Shown: positions 32,545 through 41,354, counted from the stretch's first letter. The stretch is 64,000 nucleotides of DNA from an uncultured Faecalibacterium sp. (GCA_900539945.1 UQDV01000010.1:1-64000), one strand, 5' to 3'. Program-made: numbers and translations. The notes: a model not told the origin generated them from the sequence alone.

Positions 32545-33231
32545 ATGAAACTGGATTGTGAAGTCATCCGGGATCTGCTGCCGCTGTACGCCGAGCACAT
32601 GGCAAGTCCGGCCAGTACGGCACTGGTGGAAGAGCATTTGCAGGAATGCGAAGCCTGCCGCGCCGAGCTGGAGCAGATGCAGCTGCCGGTGCCGGTGCAG
32701 CCGGAACCCCAGCCGGATGCCCCGCTGAAAGGCATCCGCACGGCTTTGCGGAAAAAGCGCATCCTTACGGCCGCAGCCGCCGTGCTGGCGGTGCTGTGCG
32801 CCGTGGTGCTGGTGTTCTGGATGGGCAACCTCAGCACGCCGGTGACGGCGGAGGAAGCCGGGATCTGGCTCTACAACAAAAAGGAGGATGGCGCAAACCT
32901 CTGCGTGCTGGAAGTGCAGGGCGAGAATGTCCGGCTGGAGACCGAGGGCGGGTTCAGCTGGGGCAAGGAATACATCACCGTCCGGGCCATGCGGTATACC
33001 TTCCCCGGCCTCCATGCCGCGCTGACAAAGCTGACCGGCTCCGAGATCGTGTCCACAGAGATCGCCGTCTCCCGCACCCAGGTGCTGGCCGTGGAGTGCG
33101 CCGACGGAACGCGCTATTACAGCGACAGCCAGCAGGTGGAACGATTCATTGCGGGGGAGAACCCGGACGGCACCGTGCGGTACGGGTACGGCACCGAGGA
33201 ACAATATGGGCACGACTTTAAGAAGGGCTGA
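32545..33231 (+). CDS. Zinc-finger anti-sigma factor
   Basis: A 228-residue anti-sigma factor. The N-terminal cytoplasmic anti-sigma domain starts MKLDCEVIRDLLPLYAEHMAS and contains the zinc motif EEHLQECEACRAEL (H and two Cys of HxxxCxxC, about residues 29-42). One transmembrane helix (about 72-96) and an extracytoplasmic sensor domain follow. It should hold the adjacent ECF sigma inactive until a signal triggers its release. The ATG at 32545 has AAAGGAGG upstream. Unusually, it precedes the sigma gene rather than following it. Confidence 0.88.
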   Translation: MKLDCEVIRDLLPLYAEHMASPASTALVEEHLQECEACRAELEQMQLPVPVQPEPQPDAPLKGIRTALRKKRILTAAAAVLAVLCAVVLVFWMGNLSTPVTAEEAGIWLYNKKEDGANLCVLEVQGENVRLETEGGFSWGKEYITVRAMRYTFPGLHAALTKLTGSEIVSTEIAVSRTQVLAVECADGTRYYSDSQQVERFIAGENPDGTVRYGYGTEEQYGHDFKKG

Positions 33232-33233
33232 TT

Positions 33234-33716
33234 ATGGACATGGAAACCATTTACCGGCTCTATTTCCGGGACGTGTACCTGTTTCTGCAGGGCCTGACCC
33301 GCTCGGAGACACTGGCCGAAGAGCTGACCCAGGAGACCTTCTTCAAGGCGCTGGACGGTCTGAAGAACTTTGACGGAAAACAGGATGTGCGGGCGTGGCT
33401 GTTCACGGTGGCCCGCAACTGCTATTACGACCACTGCCGCAAGGCAAAGCACGCCGCCCCGCTGGAGGACGCAGAGACAAAGGCCGCCGATACGCCGGAC
33501 ATTGCCCAGCTGCTGGTGGACAAGGATGCCGCCTTTACGGTGCACCAGTGCCTGCACACGCTGGAAGAACCCTATAAAGAGGTGTTCAGCCTGCGGGTGT
33601 TCGGGGAGCTGTCCTTTGAGGACATCGGAGCCATTTTTGGCCACAATGCCGCCTGGGCACGGGTGACCTACTACCGCGCCAAAACAAAATTGCAGGCGAT
33701 GCTGCAAACTACCTGA
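33234..33716 (+). CDS. ECF-type RNA polymerase sigma factor
   Basis: A 160-residue group 4 sigma factor. The region-2 core includes YRLYFRDVYLFLQGLTRSETLAEELTQETFFKALDGL (about residues 7-43) and the DVRAWLFTVARNCYYDHCRK -10 recognition helix. Region 4 is EPYKEVFSLRVFGELSFEDIGAIFGHNAAWARVTYYRAKTKLQ (about 112-154). It starts 2 bp after the anti-sigma stop, so it is translationally coupled. A likely self-recognised promoter lies at 32483-32510. The signal and regulon are unknown. Confidence 0.92.
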   Translation: MDMETIYRLYFRDVYLFLQGLTRSETLAEELTQETFFKALDGLKNFDGKQDVRAWLFTVARNCYYDHCRKAKHAAPLEDAETKAADTPDIAQLLVDKDAAFTVHQCLHTLEEPYKEVFSLRVFGELSFEDIGAIFGHNAAWARVTYYRAKTKLQAMLQTT

Positions 33717-33735
33717 AGCGATCCCGTATCATAGC

Positions 33736-33775
33736 AAAAGCCCCCTCGGAGCTGCGGCTCTGAGGGGGCTTGGTG
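33736..33775. terminator. Terminator between sigma and aldo/keto reductase genes
   Basis: Stem AGCCCCCTCGGAGC / GCTCTGAGGGGGCT with a 3-nt loop, flanked by AAA and by GT-rich sequence; it serves convergent genes. Confidence 0.78.
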
Positions 33776-33789
33776 TTTGCGGGGAAAAC

Positions 33790-34773
33790 TCAGGAAATGG
33801 AATCCACATCCCACTTCATGCGCACGGCGTCGGCACCGTCCAGATGGATGTGCATCGCACCGGCGTTATCAGTCACCTGCTGCGGAGTGCGGGCACCGCA
33901 CAGCACGAACAGGCCGGGCACCATGCGGGCGGTCAGAGCGATGACCAGCTGCGCCATGGTGCAGTGGTACTTCTCGGTCAGGTCCTGCCAGTTGTTCAGC
34001 ATGGCAAGGGCCTGCGCCCGGCGTGCGGGCTGGAAGCTGGGATTGCTGTTGCGGGTGCTGCCCTCCGGGTAGGTGGTGTCCATGGTCACCTTGCCGGTCA
34101 GCAGGCCCTGCTCCAGCGGGGAGTAGGCCTGCACCGACACGCCCAGCTCCTTGCAGGTGGGCAGCAGCTGCTTTTCCACCCGGCGGGTCAGCAGGCTGTA
34201 CTTTTCCTGGATGACGTCCAGCTGGCCGTACTTGCAGTAGCCGCGGATGATGTCGGCGGTGACGTTGGACGCACCGATGGCGCGGATCTTGCCCTGGTCC
34301 TTCAGCTTCATCATGGCTTCCACCGTGGCCTCCAGCGGGTACAGGCCGAAGTCGGGCGACTGCCAGTGGGTGTACAGCACGTCGAGGTGGTCGGTGTGCA
34401 GGCGGCGCAGGCTGTCCTCCACATCCTCGATGATGCTCTGGGCCGACAGGTCACGGTACACGGTCACGCCGTCCACCACCTTGTGCAGTACGGGGGTCTC
34501 GTGCCGCCACTCCAGGCCGCACTTGGTGGACAGCACCACCTTGTCGCGGTCGATGTGCTTCATGGCTTCGCCCACCACTTCTTCGCTGTGGTACAGGCCG
34601 TAGATGGGCGCGGTGTCGATCCACCGGATGCCCTGTTCCACGGCGGTCTGGATGGCCTTGACCGACAGACTGTCGTCGTTGTCGCCCCACCAGGCACCGC
34701 CGCCGATGGCCCAGGTGCCCATGCCGAGGAACGGCACCTCGATGCCGCTCTTGCCGATTTGGAGATTCTTCAT
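33790..34773 (-). CDS. Aldo/keto reductase
   Basis: A 327-residue NAD(P)H-dependent oxidoreductase of the AKR superfamily (TIM barrel). The catalytic tetrad is visible: Asp in WIDTAPIYG, Tyr in IYGLYHSEE, Lys in VVLSTKCG and His in VLYTHWQSPD. The C-terminal cofactor-binding loop VLCGARTPQQVTDNAGA is present. Substrate is not predictable. The RBS is GGAGGG. The upstream leader (34789-34834) can fold as a GCCAGCA/TGCTGGC hairpin of unknown role. Confidence 0.9.
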   Translation of the reverse strand: MKNLQIGKSGIEVPFLGMGTWAIGGGAWWGDNDDSLSVKAIQTAVEQGIRWIDTAPIYGLYHSEEVVGEAMKHIDRDKVVLSTKCGLEWRHETPVLHKVVDGVTVYRDLSAQSIIEDVEDSLRRLHTDHLDVLYTHWQSPDFGLYPLEATVEAMMKLKDQGKIRAIGASNVTADIIRGYCKYGQLDVIQEKYSLLTRRVEKQLLPTCKELGVSVQAYSPLEQGLLTGKVTMDTTYPEGSTRNSNPSFQPARRAQALAMLNNWQDLTEKYHCTMAQLVIALTARMVPGLFVLCGARTPQQVTDNAGAMHIHLDGADAVRMKWDVDSIS

Positions 34774-34946
34774 ATAACTTACCCTCCTGCCAGCAGTGTT
34801 CCCCGCAATGGGAATCCTTCATTCCAATGCTGGCATCCTTTGATGTATTTTTTGGTTTATTCAAAAAAAGCCGCAGCGCAGGGGGTTGCCCCACACAGCA
34901 GCTCTCTTGAAACAGATTCGCGTTTGCGTAACGAAATGGAGCAATG

Positions 34947-34965
34947 AAAGCCCCGGTGGGGCTTT
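34947..34965. repeat. Perfect hairpin shared with 4999-5019
   Basis: The 19-bp palindrome AAAGCCCCGGTGGGGCTTT again, here downstream of prfC (minus strand) in a 246-bp gap. It could act as a weak prfC terminator. The rest of 34774-35019 contains no recognisable gene. Confidence 0.7.
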
Positions 34966-35019
34966 TAAGCGACCGAACGGTCTCGCGCAGGCGAGATGGA
35001 GGGGCCTTGCCCCGACAAG

Positions 35020-36624
35020 TTAAATGTTGCCGAACTCGCTCAGTTCCAGCGTTTCGTTGTGGGTCTCGGCCCAGCGCACGGCCCAGTCGGAGGTGAACAG
35101 CAGCAGGCGGTTGCCCTTCATGTCCTCCACAGCCTTGGTGTCGCTGGTCAGGTCCAGGTCGCGCAGGTTGTAGGTGTCGGGGTCGTTCTTCACCCAGCGC
35201 AGCTGCTCAAAGGGCAGCTGCTGCATGCGGATCTCCACGTTGTACTCGGTGTTCAGGCGGTACTCCAGCACTTCCAGCTGCAGCACGCCGACCACGCCGA
35301 CCACCACTTCTTCCATGCCGCCGCCCACTTCGCGGAAGATCTGGATGGCGCCCTCCTGGGCGATCTGCTCCATGCCCTTCACGAACTGCTTGCGCTTCAT
35401 GGTGTCCTTCTGTTCGATGCGGGCAAAGTGCTCCGGCGAGAAGGTGGGGATGCCCGCAAACTGCACCTTCTTCTTGCCGGTGCACAGGGTGTCGCCAATG
35501 GAGAAGATGCCCGGATCGAACAGGCCGATGATATCACCGGCATAGGCCTCGTCCACGATGGCGCGGTCCTGCGCCATCAGCTGGGTGCCGGTGGCCAGCT
35601 TGATGTTCTTGCCCTCCTGCACATGATAGGCTTCCATGCCGCGCTCGAACTTGCCGGAGCAGATGCGCATGAAGGCGATGCGGTCGCGGTGGGCCTTGTT
35701 CATGTTGGCCTGGATCTTGAAGATGAAAGCCGAGAACTCGTCACGGCAGGGATCCACGGACTCGCCGGTCAGGCTGTCCACGCGGGCCAGCGGGGTGGGG
35801 GTGAGCCGCAGGAAGTTCTCCAGGAAGGGTTCCACACCGAAGTTGGTCAGGGCCGAACCGAAGAACACGGGACTCAGCTCGCCGCGCAGCACCTTGTCCA
35901 GGTCGAACTCCTCGGCGGCACCGTCCAGCAGCTCGATCTCATCCGCCAGCTGCTGGTGCAGGTAGGGGGTGAGCAGCTCATCCAGTGCGGGATCACCCAG
36001 TTCGGCCTCGGTCTCGCTGACCTTCTTCACGCCGTTGGCGCGGCCGTCGCTGGAGAAAGCCAGCACCTTGCGGGTGTTGCGGTCGAACACGCCCTTGAAC
36101 TCCTTGCCGCAGCCGATGGGCCAGTTCATGGGGTAGGTCTTGATGCCCAGGATCTCCTCGATGTTCTCCATCAGCTCAAAGGGGTCGCGGGCTTCGCGGT
36201 CCATCTTGTTGATGAAGGTAAAGATGGGGATGTGGCGCAGGGTGCACACCTTGAACAGCTTGATGGTCTGGGCCTCGACGCCCTTTGCGGCGTCGATGAC
36301 CATGACGGCGGAGTCCGCCGCCATCAGGGTGCGGTAGGTATCCTCCGAAAAGTCCTGATGGCCCGGGGTGTCCAGAATGTTCACGCACTTGCCGGCGTAG
36401 TTGAACTGCAGCACCGAGGAGGTGACGGAAATACCGCGCTGCTTCTCGATGTCCATCCAGTCGGAAACAGCGTGCTTGGCGCTCTGCTTGCCCTTGACGG
36501 AACCGGCCTGGTTGATGGCTCCGCCGTACAGCAGCAGCTTTTCGGTCAGCGTGGTCTTGCCGGCGTCGGGATGGCTGATGATCGCAAACGTCCGGCGGCG
36601 CTCGATTTCTTCACGATTTGTCAT
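35020..36624 (-). CDS. prfC: Peptide chain release factor 3
   Basis: A 534-residue translational GTPase that removes RF1/RF2 from the ribosome after termination. GTPase motifs are intact: P-loop SHPDAGKTT (about residues 17-25), switch I RGISVTSS, DTPGHQDF (G3) and NKMDREARDP (G4). Domain 2/3 features typical of RF3 follow (VFFGSALTNFGVEPFL, GVLQLEVLEYRLNTEYNVE). The RBS is GGAGAA. The leader contains a 12-bp perfect hairpin just before the RBS and its own promoter. Confidence 0.96.
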   Translation of the reverse strand: MTNREEIERRRTFAIISHPDAGKTTLTEKLLLYGGAINQAGSVKGKQSAKHAVSDWMDIEKQRGISVTSSVLQFNYAGKCVNILDTPGHQDFSEDTYRTLMAADSAVMVIDAAKGVEAQTIKLFKVCTLRHIPIFTFINKMDREARDPFELMENIEEILGIKTYPMNWPIGCGKEFKGVFDRNTRKVLAFSSDGRANGVKKVSETEAELGDPALDELLTPYLHQQLADEIELLDGAAEEFDLDKVLRGELSPVFFGSALTNFGVEPFLENFLRLTPTPLARVDSLTGESVDPCRDEFSAFIFKIQANMNKAHRDRIAFMRICSGKFERGMEAYHVQEGKNIKLATGTQLMAQDRAIVDEAYAGDIIGLFDPGIFSIGDTLCTGKKKVQFAGIPTFSPEHFARIEQKDTMKRKQFVKGMEQIAQEGAIQIFREVGGGMEEVVVGVVGVLQLEVLEYRLNTEYNVEIRMQQLPFEQLRWVKNDPDTYNLRDLDLTSDTKAVEDMKGNRLLLFTSDWAVRWAETHNETLELSEFGNI

Positions 36625-36654
36625 AGATCTGAAATTCTCCTAGAAGGGGGTGAA

Positions 36655-36691
36655 GTTTTCTCCGCTCCCGCGCAGCGGAAGCGGAGAAAAC
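36655..36691 (-). promoter_or_regulatory. Leader hairpin of prfC
   Basis: A perfect 12-bp inverted repeat (GTTTTCTCCGCT / AGCGGAGAAAAC) with a 13-nt GC-rich loop lies between the prfC promoter and its RBS. It could modulate mRNA stability or early termination; there is no proper T-run. Confidence 0.55.
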
Positions 36692-36714
36692 ATATTTTTA
36701 CACATACGCACTTT

Positions 36715-36743
36715 ATTCTATACGAAAACGCGCGATAATGCAA
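36715..36743 (-). promoter_or_regulatory. Promoter of prfC
   Basis: On the minus strand, TTGCAT (36738-36743), 17 bp, TAGAAT (36715-36720). Confidence 0.65.
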
Positions 36744-36752
36744 GGGCTTTCG

Positions 36753-37619
36753 TTATTTTTTCAGGATGAAGCAGGGCAGAGGGGCGGTTTCGGCCCAATT
36801 GGCAAAATCGCACACCAGAACGGTGAAATCTTTCAGCGGAAGTGCCCGCAGCCAGGCCAGCACCGCCTGCTTTTCGTCTGTGCCGATGACCGCCCCGCTG
36901 TACAGGATGGCGCTCACGATGCCGCCGGGGCGCACCGCCTGCAATGCCGCCTGCAATGCGGGGATGCTGCTGTCGGCGGTGGAGAACACCGCGTGGTCGG
37001 CCCCCGGCAGCCAGCCGAAGTTGAACATCACGGCATCCGCCGTACCGGGCTGCACATACTGTAACAGATGGGCGTGGCTGTCGCAGTGCAGGGCATACTG
37101 CCCGGCGGGCACCCCGGCCTGTTCCAGCCGGGCGCGGGTGGAGGCGATGGCTTCCGGCTGGATGTCAAAGCCCAGCACACGGCCCTCCGGTGCGGTAAGA
37201 CGGCACAGGAAGGCCGTGTCGCCGCCGTTGCCGCAGGTGGCGTCCACGCACAGGCGCGGGTGCACCAGCCGTGCGGCGAGGAAGTCCTGCACGAATTTGA
37301 CGGCGGTCAGGTCCGGGGTGCGGCGGCGCACCAGCTGCGGCCCCTCGGCCGCAAAGCCGAATTTGGCCCAGAAGGCCATCTCGGCGCAGTCGGCGGGCAG
37401 GGGTGCCGTAAACACGGTGGCGGCTTCGCGGTCATAACCGCCAAAGCTGCGCAATACTTCTTTTAACAGGTAGGAGCCGTAGCCCTTGCGCCGCCATGCC
37501 GGGTCGATGGTAAGGGCGGCAAGGGCCGCGCCCTGTGCGGCGGGGTGCAGGGTGCAATGGCCGATGATCTCCTTTTCCTTATAAAGGGCAAAGCCCGTTT
37601 CCGTGCGGCGCAGTTCCAT
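36753..37619 (-). CDS. GNAT acetyltransferase fused to MnmM (YtqB)-like tRNA methyltransferase
   Basis: A 288-residue two-domain protein. Residues about 1-100 form a compact GNAT domain (AALTIDPAWRRKGYGSYLLKEVLRSF contains the acetyl-CoA R/Q-x-x-G-x-G/A motif; FWAKFGF closes the fold). Residues about 105-288 match the YtqB/MnmM methyltransferase: VDATCGNGGDTAFLC, GFDIQPEAI, and MFNFGWLPGADHAVFSTADSS...AL...PGGIVSAILYSG...E..AV. MnmM makes mnm5(s2)U34 in tRNA in Bacillus. The fusion is a single uninterrupted frame; the acetyl acceptor of the GNAT half is unknown. Confidence 0.85.
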   Translation of the reverse strand: MELRRTETGFALYKEKEIIGHCTLHPAAQGAALAALTIDPAWRRKGYGSYLLKEVLRSFGGYDREAATVFTAPLPADCAEMAFWAKFGFAAEGPQLVRRRTPDLTAVKFVQDFLAARLVHPRLCVDATCGNGGDTAFLCRLTAPEGRVLGFDIQPEAIASTRARLEQAGVPAGQYALHCDSHAHLLQYVQPGTADAVMFNFGWLPGADHAVFSTADSSIPALQAALQAVRPGGIVSAILYSGAVIGTDEKQAVLAWLRALPLKDFTVLVCDFANWAETAPLPCFILKK

Positions 37620-37825
37620 GCGGCAGTCTCCTCTTTTCTGCAGGTTTTTCTGCTGTTACAATAGCAACTGCGGGCGTTCTTGTCAAGAAAAAACGGCAGG
37701 ACCGCATTTCACAGTTTCTTCACGGCACATGCGATTGGTTTTCACAATTGGTGTATACAATAAGAACAGTTCCAGGGGGCGCAGTTCCCCGGAGACAGAG
37801 CCTTTTCAGGGAAGGAAGTATCAAT

Positions 37826-39193
37826 ATGGATGAGAACAAATGGGAATACAACTATTCCTCTTCCGATAACACGGCAGGCGGCACCGGTTACCCCAATGTG
37901 GGCAGCAGCGGCATGAACACTGCCAACCAGTACAACAACGAGCCGGAGCAGCAGGCTGCTGCCCCGGATGCCGGCAGCACGGTGCCTCCCACCGAGGTGC
38001 CGCCCCGGCAGCCGGCGGAGCCGGAACCGCCCAAAAAGAAGAAGCACCATGTCAATGGCGGCAAGGTGGCACGCAGTGCCGTGGCACTGGTGCTGGCCGC
38101 AGTCATGGGCTTTGCAGGCGGCTATGTCGGCTCCCAGATGAACGGCAGCAAGGTGGTCATCCAGCAGGTGGCTCCCTCCAGCTCCAGCAGCTCTTCCGGC
38201 AGTGACAGCTCCATCACCTCGGCTTCGGCGTCCGGCAGCAGCCTGACCACCGAACAGGTGGCAGATCTGGTCAGCCCCAGCGTGGTGGTCATCACCACCG
38301 AGCAGGTGGTCTACTCCCAGTGGTCCTGGTACGGCCAGAATCAGGTGGAGAGCGGTGCCGGCAGCGGCGTGATCATCAGCTCGGATGGCTACATCCTCAC
38401 CTGTGCCCACGTTGTGGACGGTGCTTCCAATATCACCGTGACGATCAATGATAAGGACTATACCGCAACGCTGGTGGGCGAAGATACCACCAGTGATATC
38501 GCGGTCATCAAGATCGACGCCGACGGCCTGACCCCCGCTACCGTGGGCAACAGCGACAGCCTGAAGGTGGGTCAGAACGTGATGGCTGTGGGCAACCCGC
38601 TGGGTGAGCTGGGCGGCACCGTGACCGGCGGCATGATCAGCGCACTGAACCGCAGCGTGACCATCCAGGGCACCAACTCCACCAACACCATGTCCCTGAT
38701 CCAGATGGATGCCTCGGTCAGCCCCGGCAACTCCGGCGGCGGCCTGTTCAACATGAACGGTGAGCTGGTCGGCATCGTGAACGCAAAATCCTCTTCCAGC
38801 GATGCCGAGGGCCTGGGCTTTGCCATCCCCATCAATGATGCCATCAAGGTGGCACAGGAGCTGCTGGAGAACGGCTATGTGACCGGCCGCCCCTATCTGG
38901 GCATCACCTACCTGGCTGTGACCGACGCACAGACGGCACAGCAGCTGGGCGTGAACGCCTATGGCGTCTACATCGTGGACGTGACCAAGGGCGGCCCCGC
39001 CGATCAGGCCGGTCTGAAGGCCGGTGACCGCATCGTCAGCGTGGACGGCTCCGAGATCGCCGCCAAGGATGATCTGGGCACCCTGATGCAGAAGCATGCA
39101 GCCGGTGACACGCTGGCCATCACGGTGGCCCGCGACGGCCAGATGCAGACGGTCAATGTTACGCTGGGCGAAAAGACCGCGTCCAACAGCTAA
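37826..39193 (+). CDS. HtrA/DegP-family serine protease
   Basis: A 455-residue membrane-anchored surface protease. The cytoplasmic Pro/Gln-rich N-terminus (about residues 1-78) precedes one transmembrane helix (about 82-103) and a Ser-rich linker. The trypsin-like domain has triad H195 (CAHVVD), D224 (TSDIAVIK) and S303 (GNSGG), and a C-terminal PDZ domain (about 365-450, GPADQAGLKAGDRIVSVDG) follows. It handles misfolded proteins at the cell surface. The start at 37826 is supported by GGAAGGAAG. The 206-bp upstream gap is AT-richer and has a TACAAT-like -10 at 37756, but no convincing -35. Confidence 0.94.
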   Translation: MDENKWEYNYSSSDNTAGGTGYPNVGSSGMNTANQYNNEPEQQAAAPDAGSTVPPTEVPPRQPAEPEPPKKKKHHVNGGKVARSAVALVLAAVMGFAGGYVGSQMNGSKVVIQQVAPSSSSSSSGSDSSITSASASGSSLTTEQVADLVSPSVVVITTEQVVYSQWSWYGQNQVESGAGSGVIISSDGYILTCAHVVDGASNITVTINDKDYTATLVGEDTTSDIAVIKIDADGLTPATVGNSDSLKVGQNVMAVGNPLGELGGTVTGGMISALNRSVTIQGTNSTNTMSLIQMDASVSPGNSGGGLFNMNGELVGIVNAKSSSSDAEGLGFAIPINDAIKVAQELLENGYVTGRPYLGITYLAVTDAQTAQQLGVNAYGVYIVDVTKGGPADQAGLKAGDRIVSVDGSEIAAKDDLGTLMQKHAAGDTLAITVARDGQMQTVNVTLGEKTASNS

Positions 39194-39206
39194 AAATCCG
39201 ATAGAA

Positions 39207-39246
39207 CAAGGGCAGACTGCCGAAAAGCAGTCTGCCCTTGTTTTTT
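39207..39246 (+). terminator. Terminator of the htrA-like gene
   Basis: Stem CAAGGGCAGACTGC / GCAGTCTGCCCTTG, 6-nt loop, then six T. Confidence 0.93.
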
Positions 39247-39251
39247 GTTGT

Positions 39252-41207
39252 TTATACGGCTCCAAACACGGTGGCGCTGTACGGCATCAGAAGGGCTTTC
39301 CGTTCATAGGTGCGGCTCTCGCCCCGCCATAAGCTGGAAGAAGTGCCGTTGCTCAGCAGCTTCCACCGCCCGGCGGGCAGGGGAACGGTGCGGGCAGTGT
39401 CGGTGGGGTTATAAAAGACGCACAACGCGCTCCATGCCGCGCCGTCGCCCCAGACGGCGGGCAGGGTCCAGCCCACCAGCGGCTGCTCCAGCGAGAAGAA
39501 CTGCAGCGCCTCCGGGGCGTGGCGGTCGGTGGTGCCCAGCCGCGGGAAGGCGGCCCGCAGGGCCAGCAGGCCCCGGTAGTAGTCCACCAGGGCGTGGTAC
39601 TGCCTGGCGCGGGCCCAGTCCAGACGGTTCAGGGCGGGGGAGGAGTGGTAGCTGTTGCCCACGCCCTTTTTGGTGCGGGCAAACTCTTCGCCCGCCTGCA
39701 GGAAGGGCAGGCCGAAACTGGTGAGGTAGATGCCGGCGGCCAGCCGGTTCTGGGCCAGTGCCACCGGGTCAGATGCGGTGAACTCCGGCCGCTCGTAGCG
39801 CACGCAGAGCAGTTTGTCCCACAGGGTGAAGTTGTCGTGGGCGGACACATAGCTTACGATCTGGCTGGGGGCGTGGGGTGGCAGACGGTCGCTGCGGCAC
39901 CAGGCGGCCACCGCGCCGCCGATGTCCCAGAAGCTGCCGGGCTTGCCCTCCGCATAGCCCGGCTCCCGGGCATTGAAACAGCCGCCCTTGATGGCGTCGC
40001 GGGTGTCGTCGCAGAAGATGCCGATGCGCTCGTTCAGCATGGCCAGGTTTGCCTTGTTGGCCTCGTACCGGTGCAGCTGGCTGCCGCCGCCCTGCCACGG
40101 CTCGCCGTACATCAGGATATCCCGCCCGCCGGGCAGGGCATCCAAAGCGGCACGGGCCGCGTTCATGGTGTCCACGTCGTACAGGCCCATCAGGTCGAAC
40201 CGGAAACCGTCGATGTGGTACTCCTGCGCCCAGTAGAGCAGAGAGTCGATCATATATTTGCGGGCCATGGGGCGCTCGCTGGCAAACTCGTTGCCGCAGC
40301 CGCTGCCGTTGGACAGGCTGCCGTCCTCATTCTGGCGGAAAAAGTAGTCCGGTACGGTGTTGTTCAGCACGTTTTCGTAGCGGTACATGTGGTTATATAC
40401 CACATCCATGATCACGCCGATGCCTGCCGCGTGCAGGGCGGCGATCATCTCTTTGCACTCCCGCACCCGCACTTCGCCCCGGGTGGGGTCGGTGGAGTAG
40501 CTGCCCTCCGGGAAATTGTAGTTGGTGGGGTCGTAGCCCCAGTTGTACTGCCGCAGCAGCGGCTTTGCCTCGTCCACGCTGCCAAAGTCGAAGATGGGCA
40601 TCAGCTGCACATAGCCCACGCCCAGCCGCTTGAGGTAGTTCAGGCAGGTGGGGTGGATGCCGTCGCCGTGCAGGGTGGTGCCGGTCTGGGTAAAGGCCAG
40701 AAATTTGCCCCGCCAGGCCGGGCGCACGCCGCTGGCCGCATCCTGCGAAAAGTCGCGCACGCTCACCTCCCACACTGACCGCCGGGCCGGGGGGATCACC
40801 GGGCGCACGTCCCGCTCCCACCCGGCAGGGGCGGTGCGGGCCAGGTCCACGATCATGCTGCGCAGGCCGTTGATGCCGGCGGAGCGGGCGTAGGGGTCGC
40901 CGGTCTCCCGTGCAACGCCGTCCACCGTGACCGTAAAGGTATAGTAATGTCCATGCTGGTCGCCGGGCAGCCAGATGCTCCATACGCCCTGCGGGCCGCG
41001 CTGCAGCGGCAGCGTGCCGATGCAGGGGCTGTCGTGCCCCTTGCGGTACAGGTTCACCGCGGCCTGCTCCGCGGTGGGGGCCCACAGCCGCAGCCGGGTG
41101 CCGGCGGGGGTGTACTCCGGCCAAAGCGGGCCGTTATAGGTGGTTTCGCGGGCAAAGCGGGCGCTCTCGTACAGGGCGCGGCGCTGTGCCGGTGTCATAG
41201 TACCCAT
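39252..41207 (-). CDS. pulA: Type I pullulanase (GH13 debranching enzyme)
   Basis: A 651-residue glycoside hydrolase that cleaves alpha-1,6 branches in pullulan, glycogen or starch. The N-terminal CBM48 (about residues 30-130) precedes the diagnostic type I pullulanase motif YNWGYDPTNYN (about 220-230). The GH13 barrel has VIMDVVYNH, GFRFDLMG (nucleophile Asp), LMYGEPW (acid/base Glu) and SAHDN. No signal peptide is visible, so it is probably intracellular and acts on imported oligosaccharides or glycogen. It is monocistronic; the RBS is weak (AAGGAAT), and the gene is divergent from the AAA+ gene. Confidence 0.95.
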   Translation of the reverse strand: MGTMTPAQRRALYESARFARETTYNGPLWPEYTPAGTRLRLWAPTAEQAAVNLYRKGHDSPCIGTLPLQRGPQGVWSIWLPGDQHGHYYTFTVTVDGVARETGDPYARSAGINGLRSMIVDLARTAPAGWERDVRPVIPPARRSVWEVSVRDFSQDAASGVRPAWRGKFLAFTQTGTTLHGDGIHPTCLNYLKRLGVGYVQLMPIFDFGSVDEAKPLLRQYNWGYDPTNYNFPEGSYSTDPTRGEVRVRECKEMIAALHAAGIGVIMDVVYNHMYRYENVLNNTVPDYFFRQNEDGSLSNGSGCGNEFASERPMARKYMIDSLLYWAQEYHIDGFRFDLMGLYDVDTMNAARAALDALPGGRDILMYGEPWQGGGSQLHRYEANKANLAMLNERIGIFCDDTRDAIKGGCFNAREPGYAEGKPGSFWDIGGAVAAWCRSDRLPPHAPSQIVSYVSAHDNFTLWDKLLCVRYERPEFTASDPVALAQNRLAAGIYLTSFGLPFLQAGEEFARTKKGVGNSYHSSPALNRLDWARARQYHALVDYYRGLLALRAAFPRLGTTDRHAPEALQFFSLEQPLVGWTLPAVWGDGAAWSALCVFYNPTDTARTVPLPAGRWKLLSNGTSSSLWRGESRTYERKALLMPYSATVFGAV

Positions 41208-41297
41208 GGTTTCTTCATTCCTTCTTGCGAGATTTCCGCATATTCAAACATCTGTAGTGTAAACAACCGGCGTGGATTTTGCAAGAGGCAAAATCCC

Positions 41298-41326
41298 TTG
41301 CAAAACGGGCCGGGGTACACTATACT
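41298..41326 (+). promoter_or_regulatory. Promoter of the tandem AAA+ gene
   Basis: TTGCAA (41298-41303), 17 bp, TATACT (41321-41326), 29 bp before the ATG. Confidence 0.78.
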
Positions 41327-41354
41327 GGAAGAAAACTGCAGGGAGGGCCGCACA

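Noticed and set aside
35020..36738. Long plus-strand frame opposite prfC
   Set aside because: Low-complexity Leu/His/Ala translation, antisense to a clear RF3 gene.
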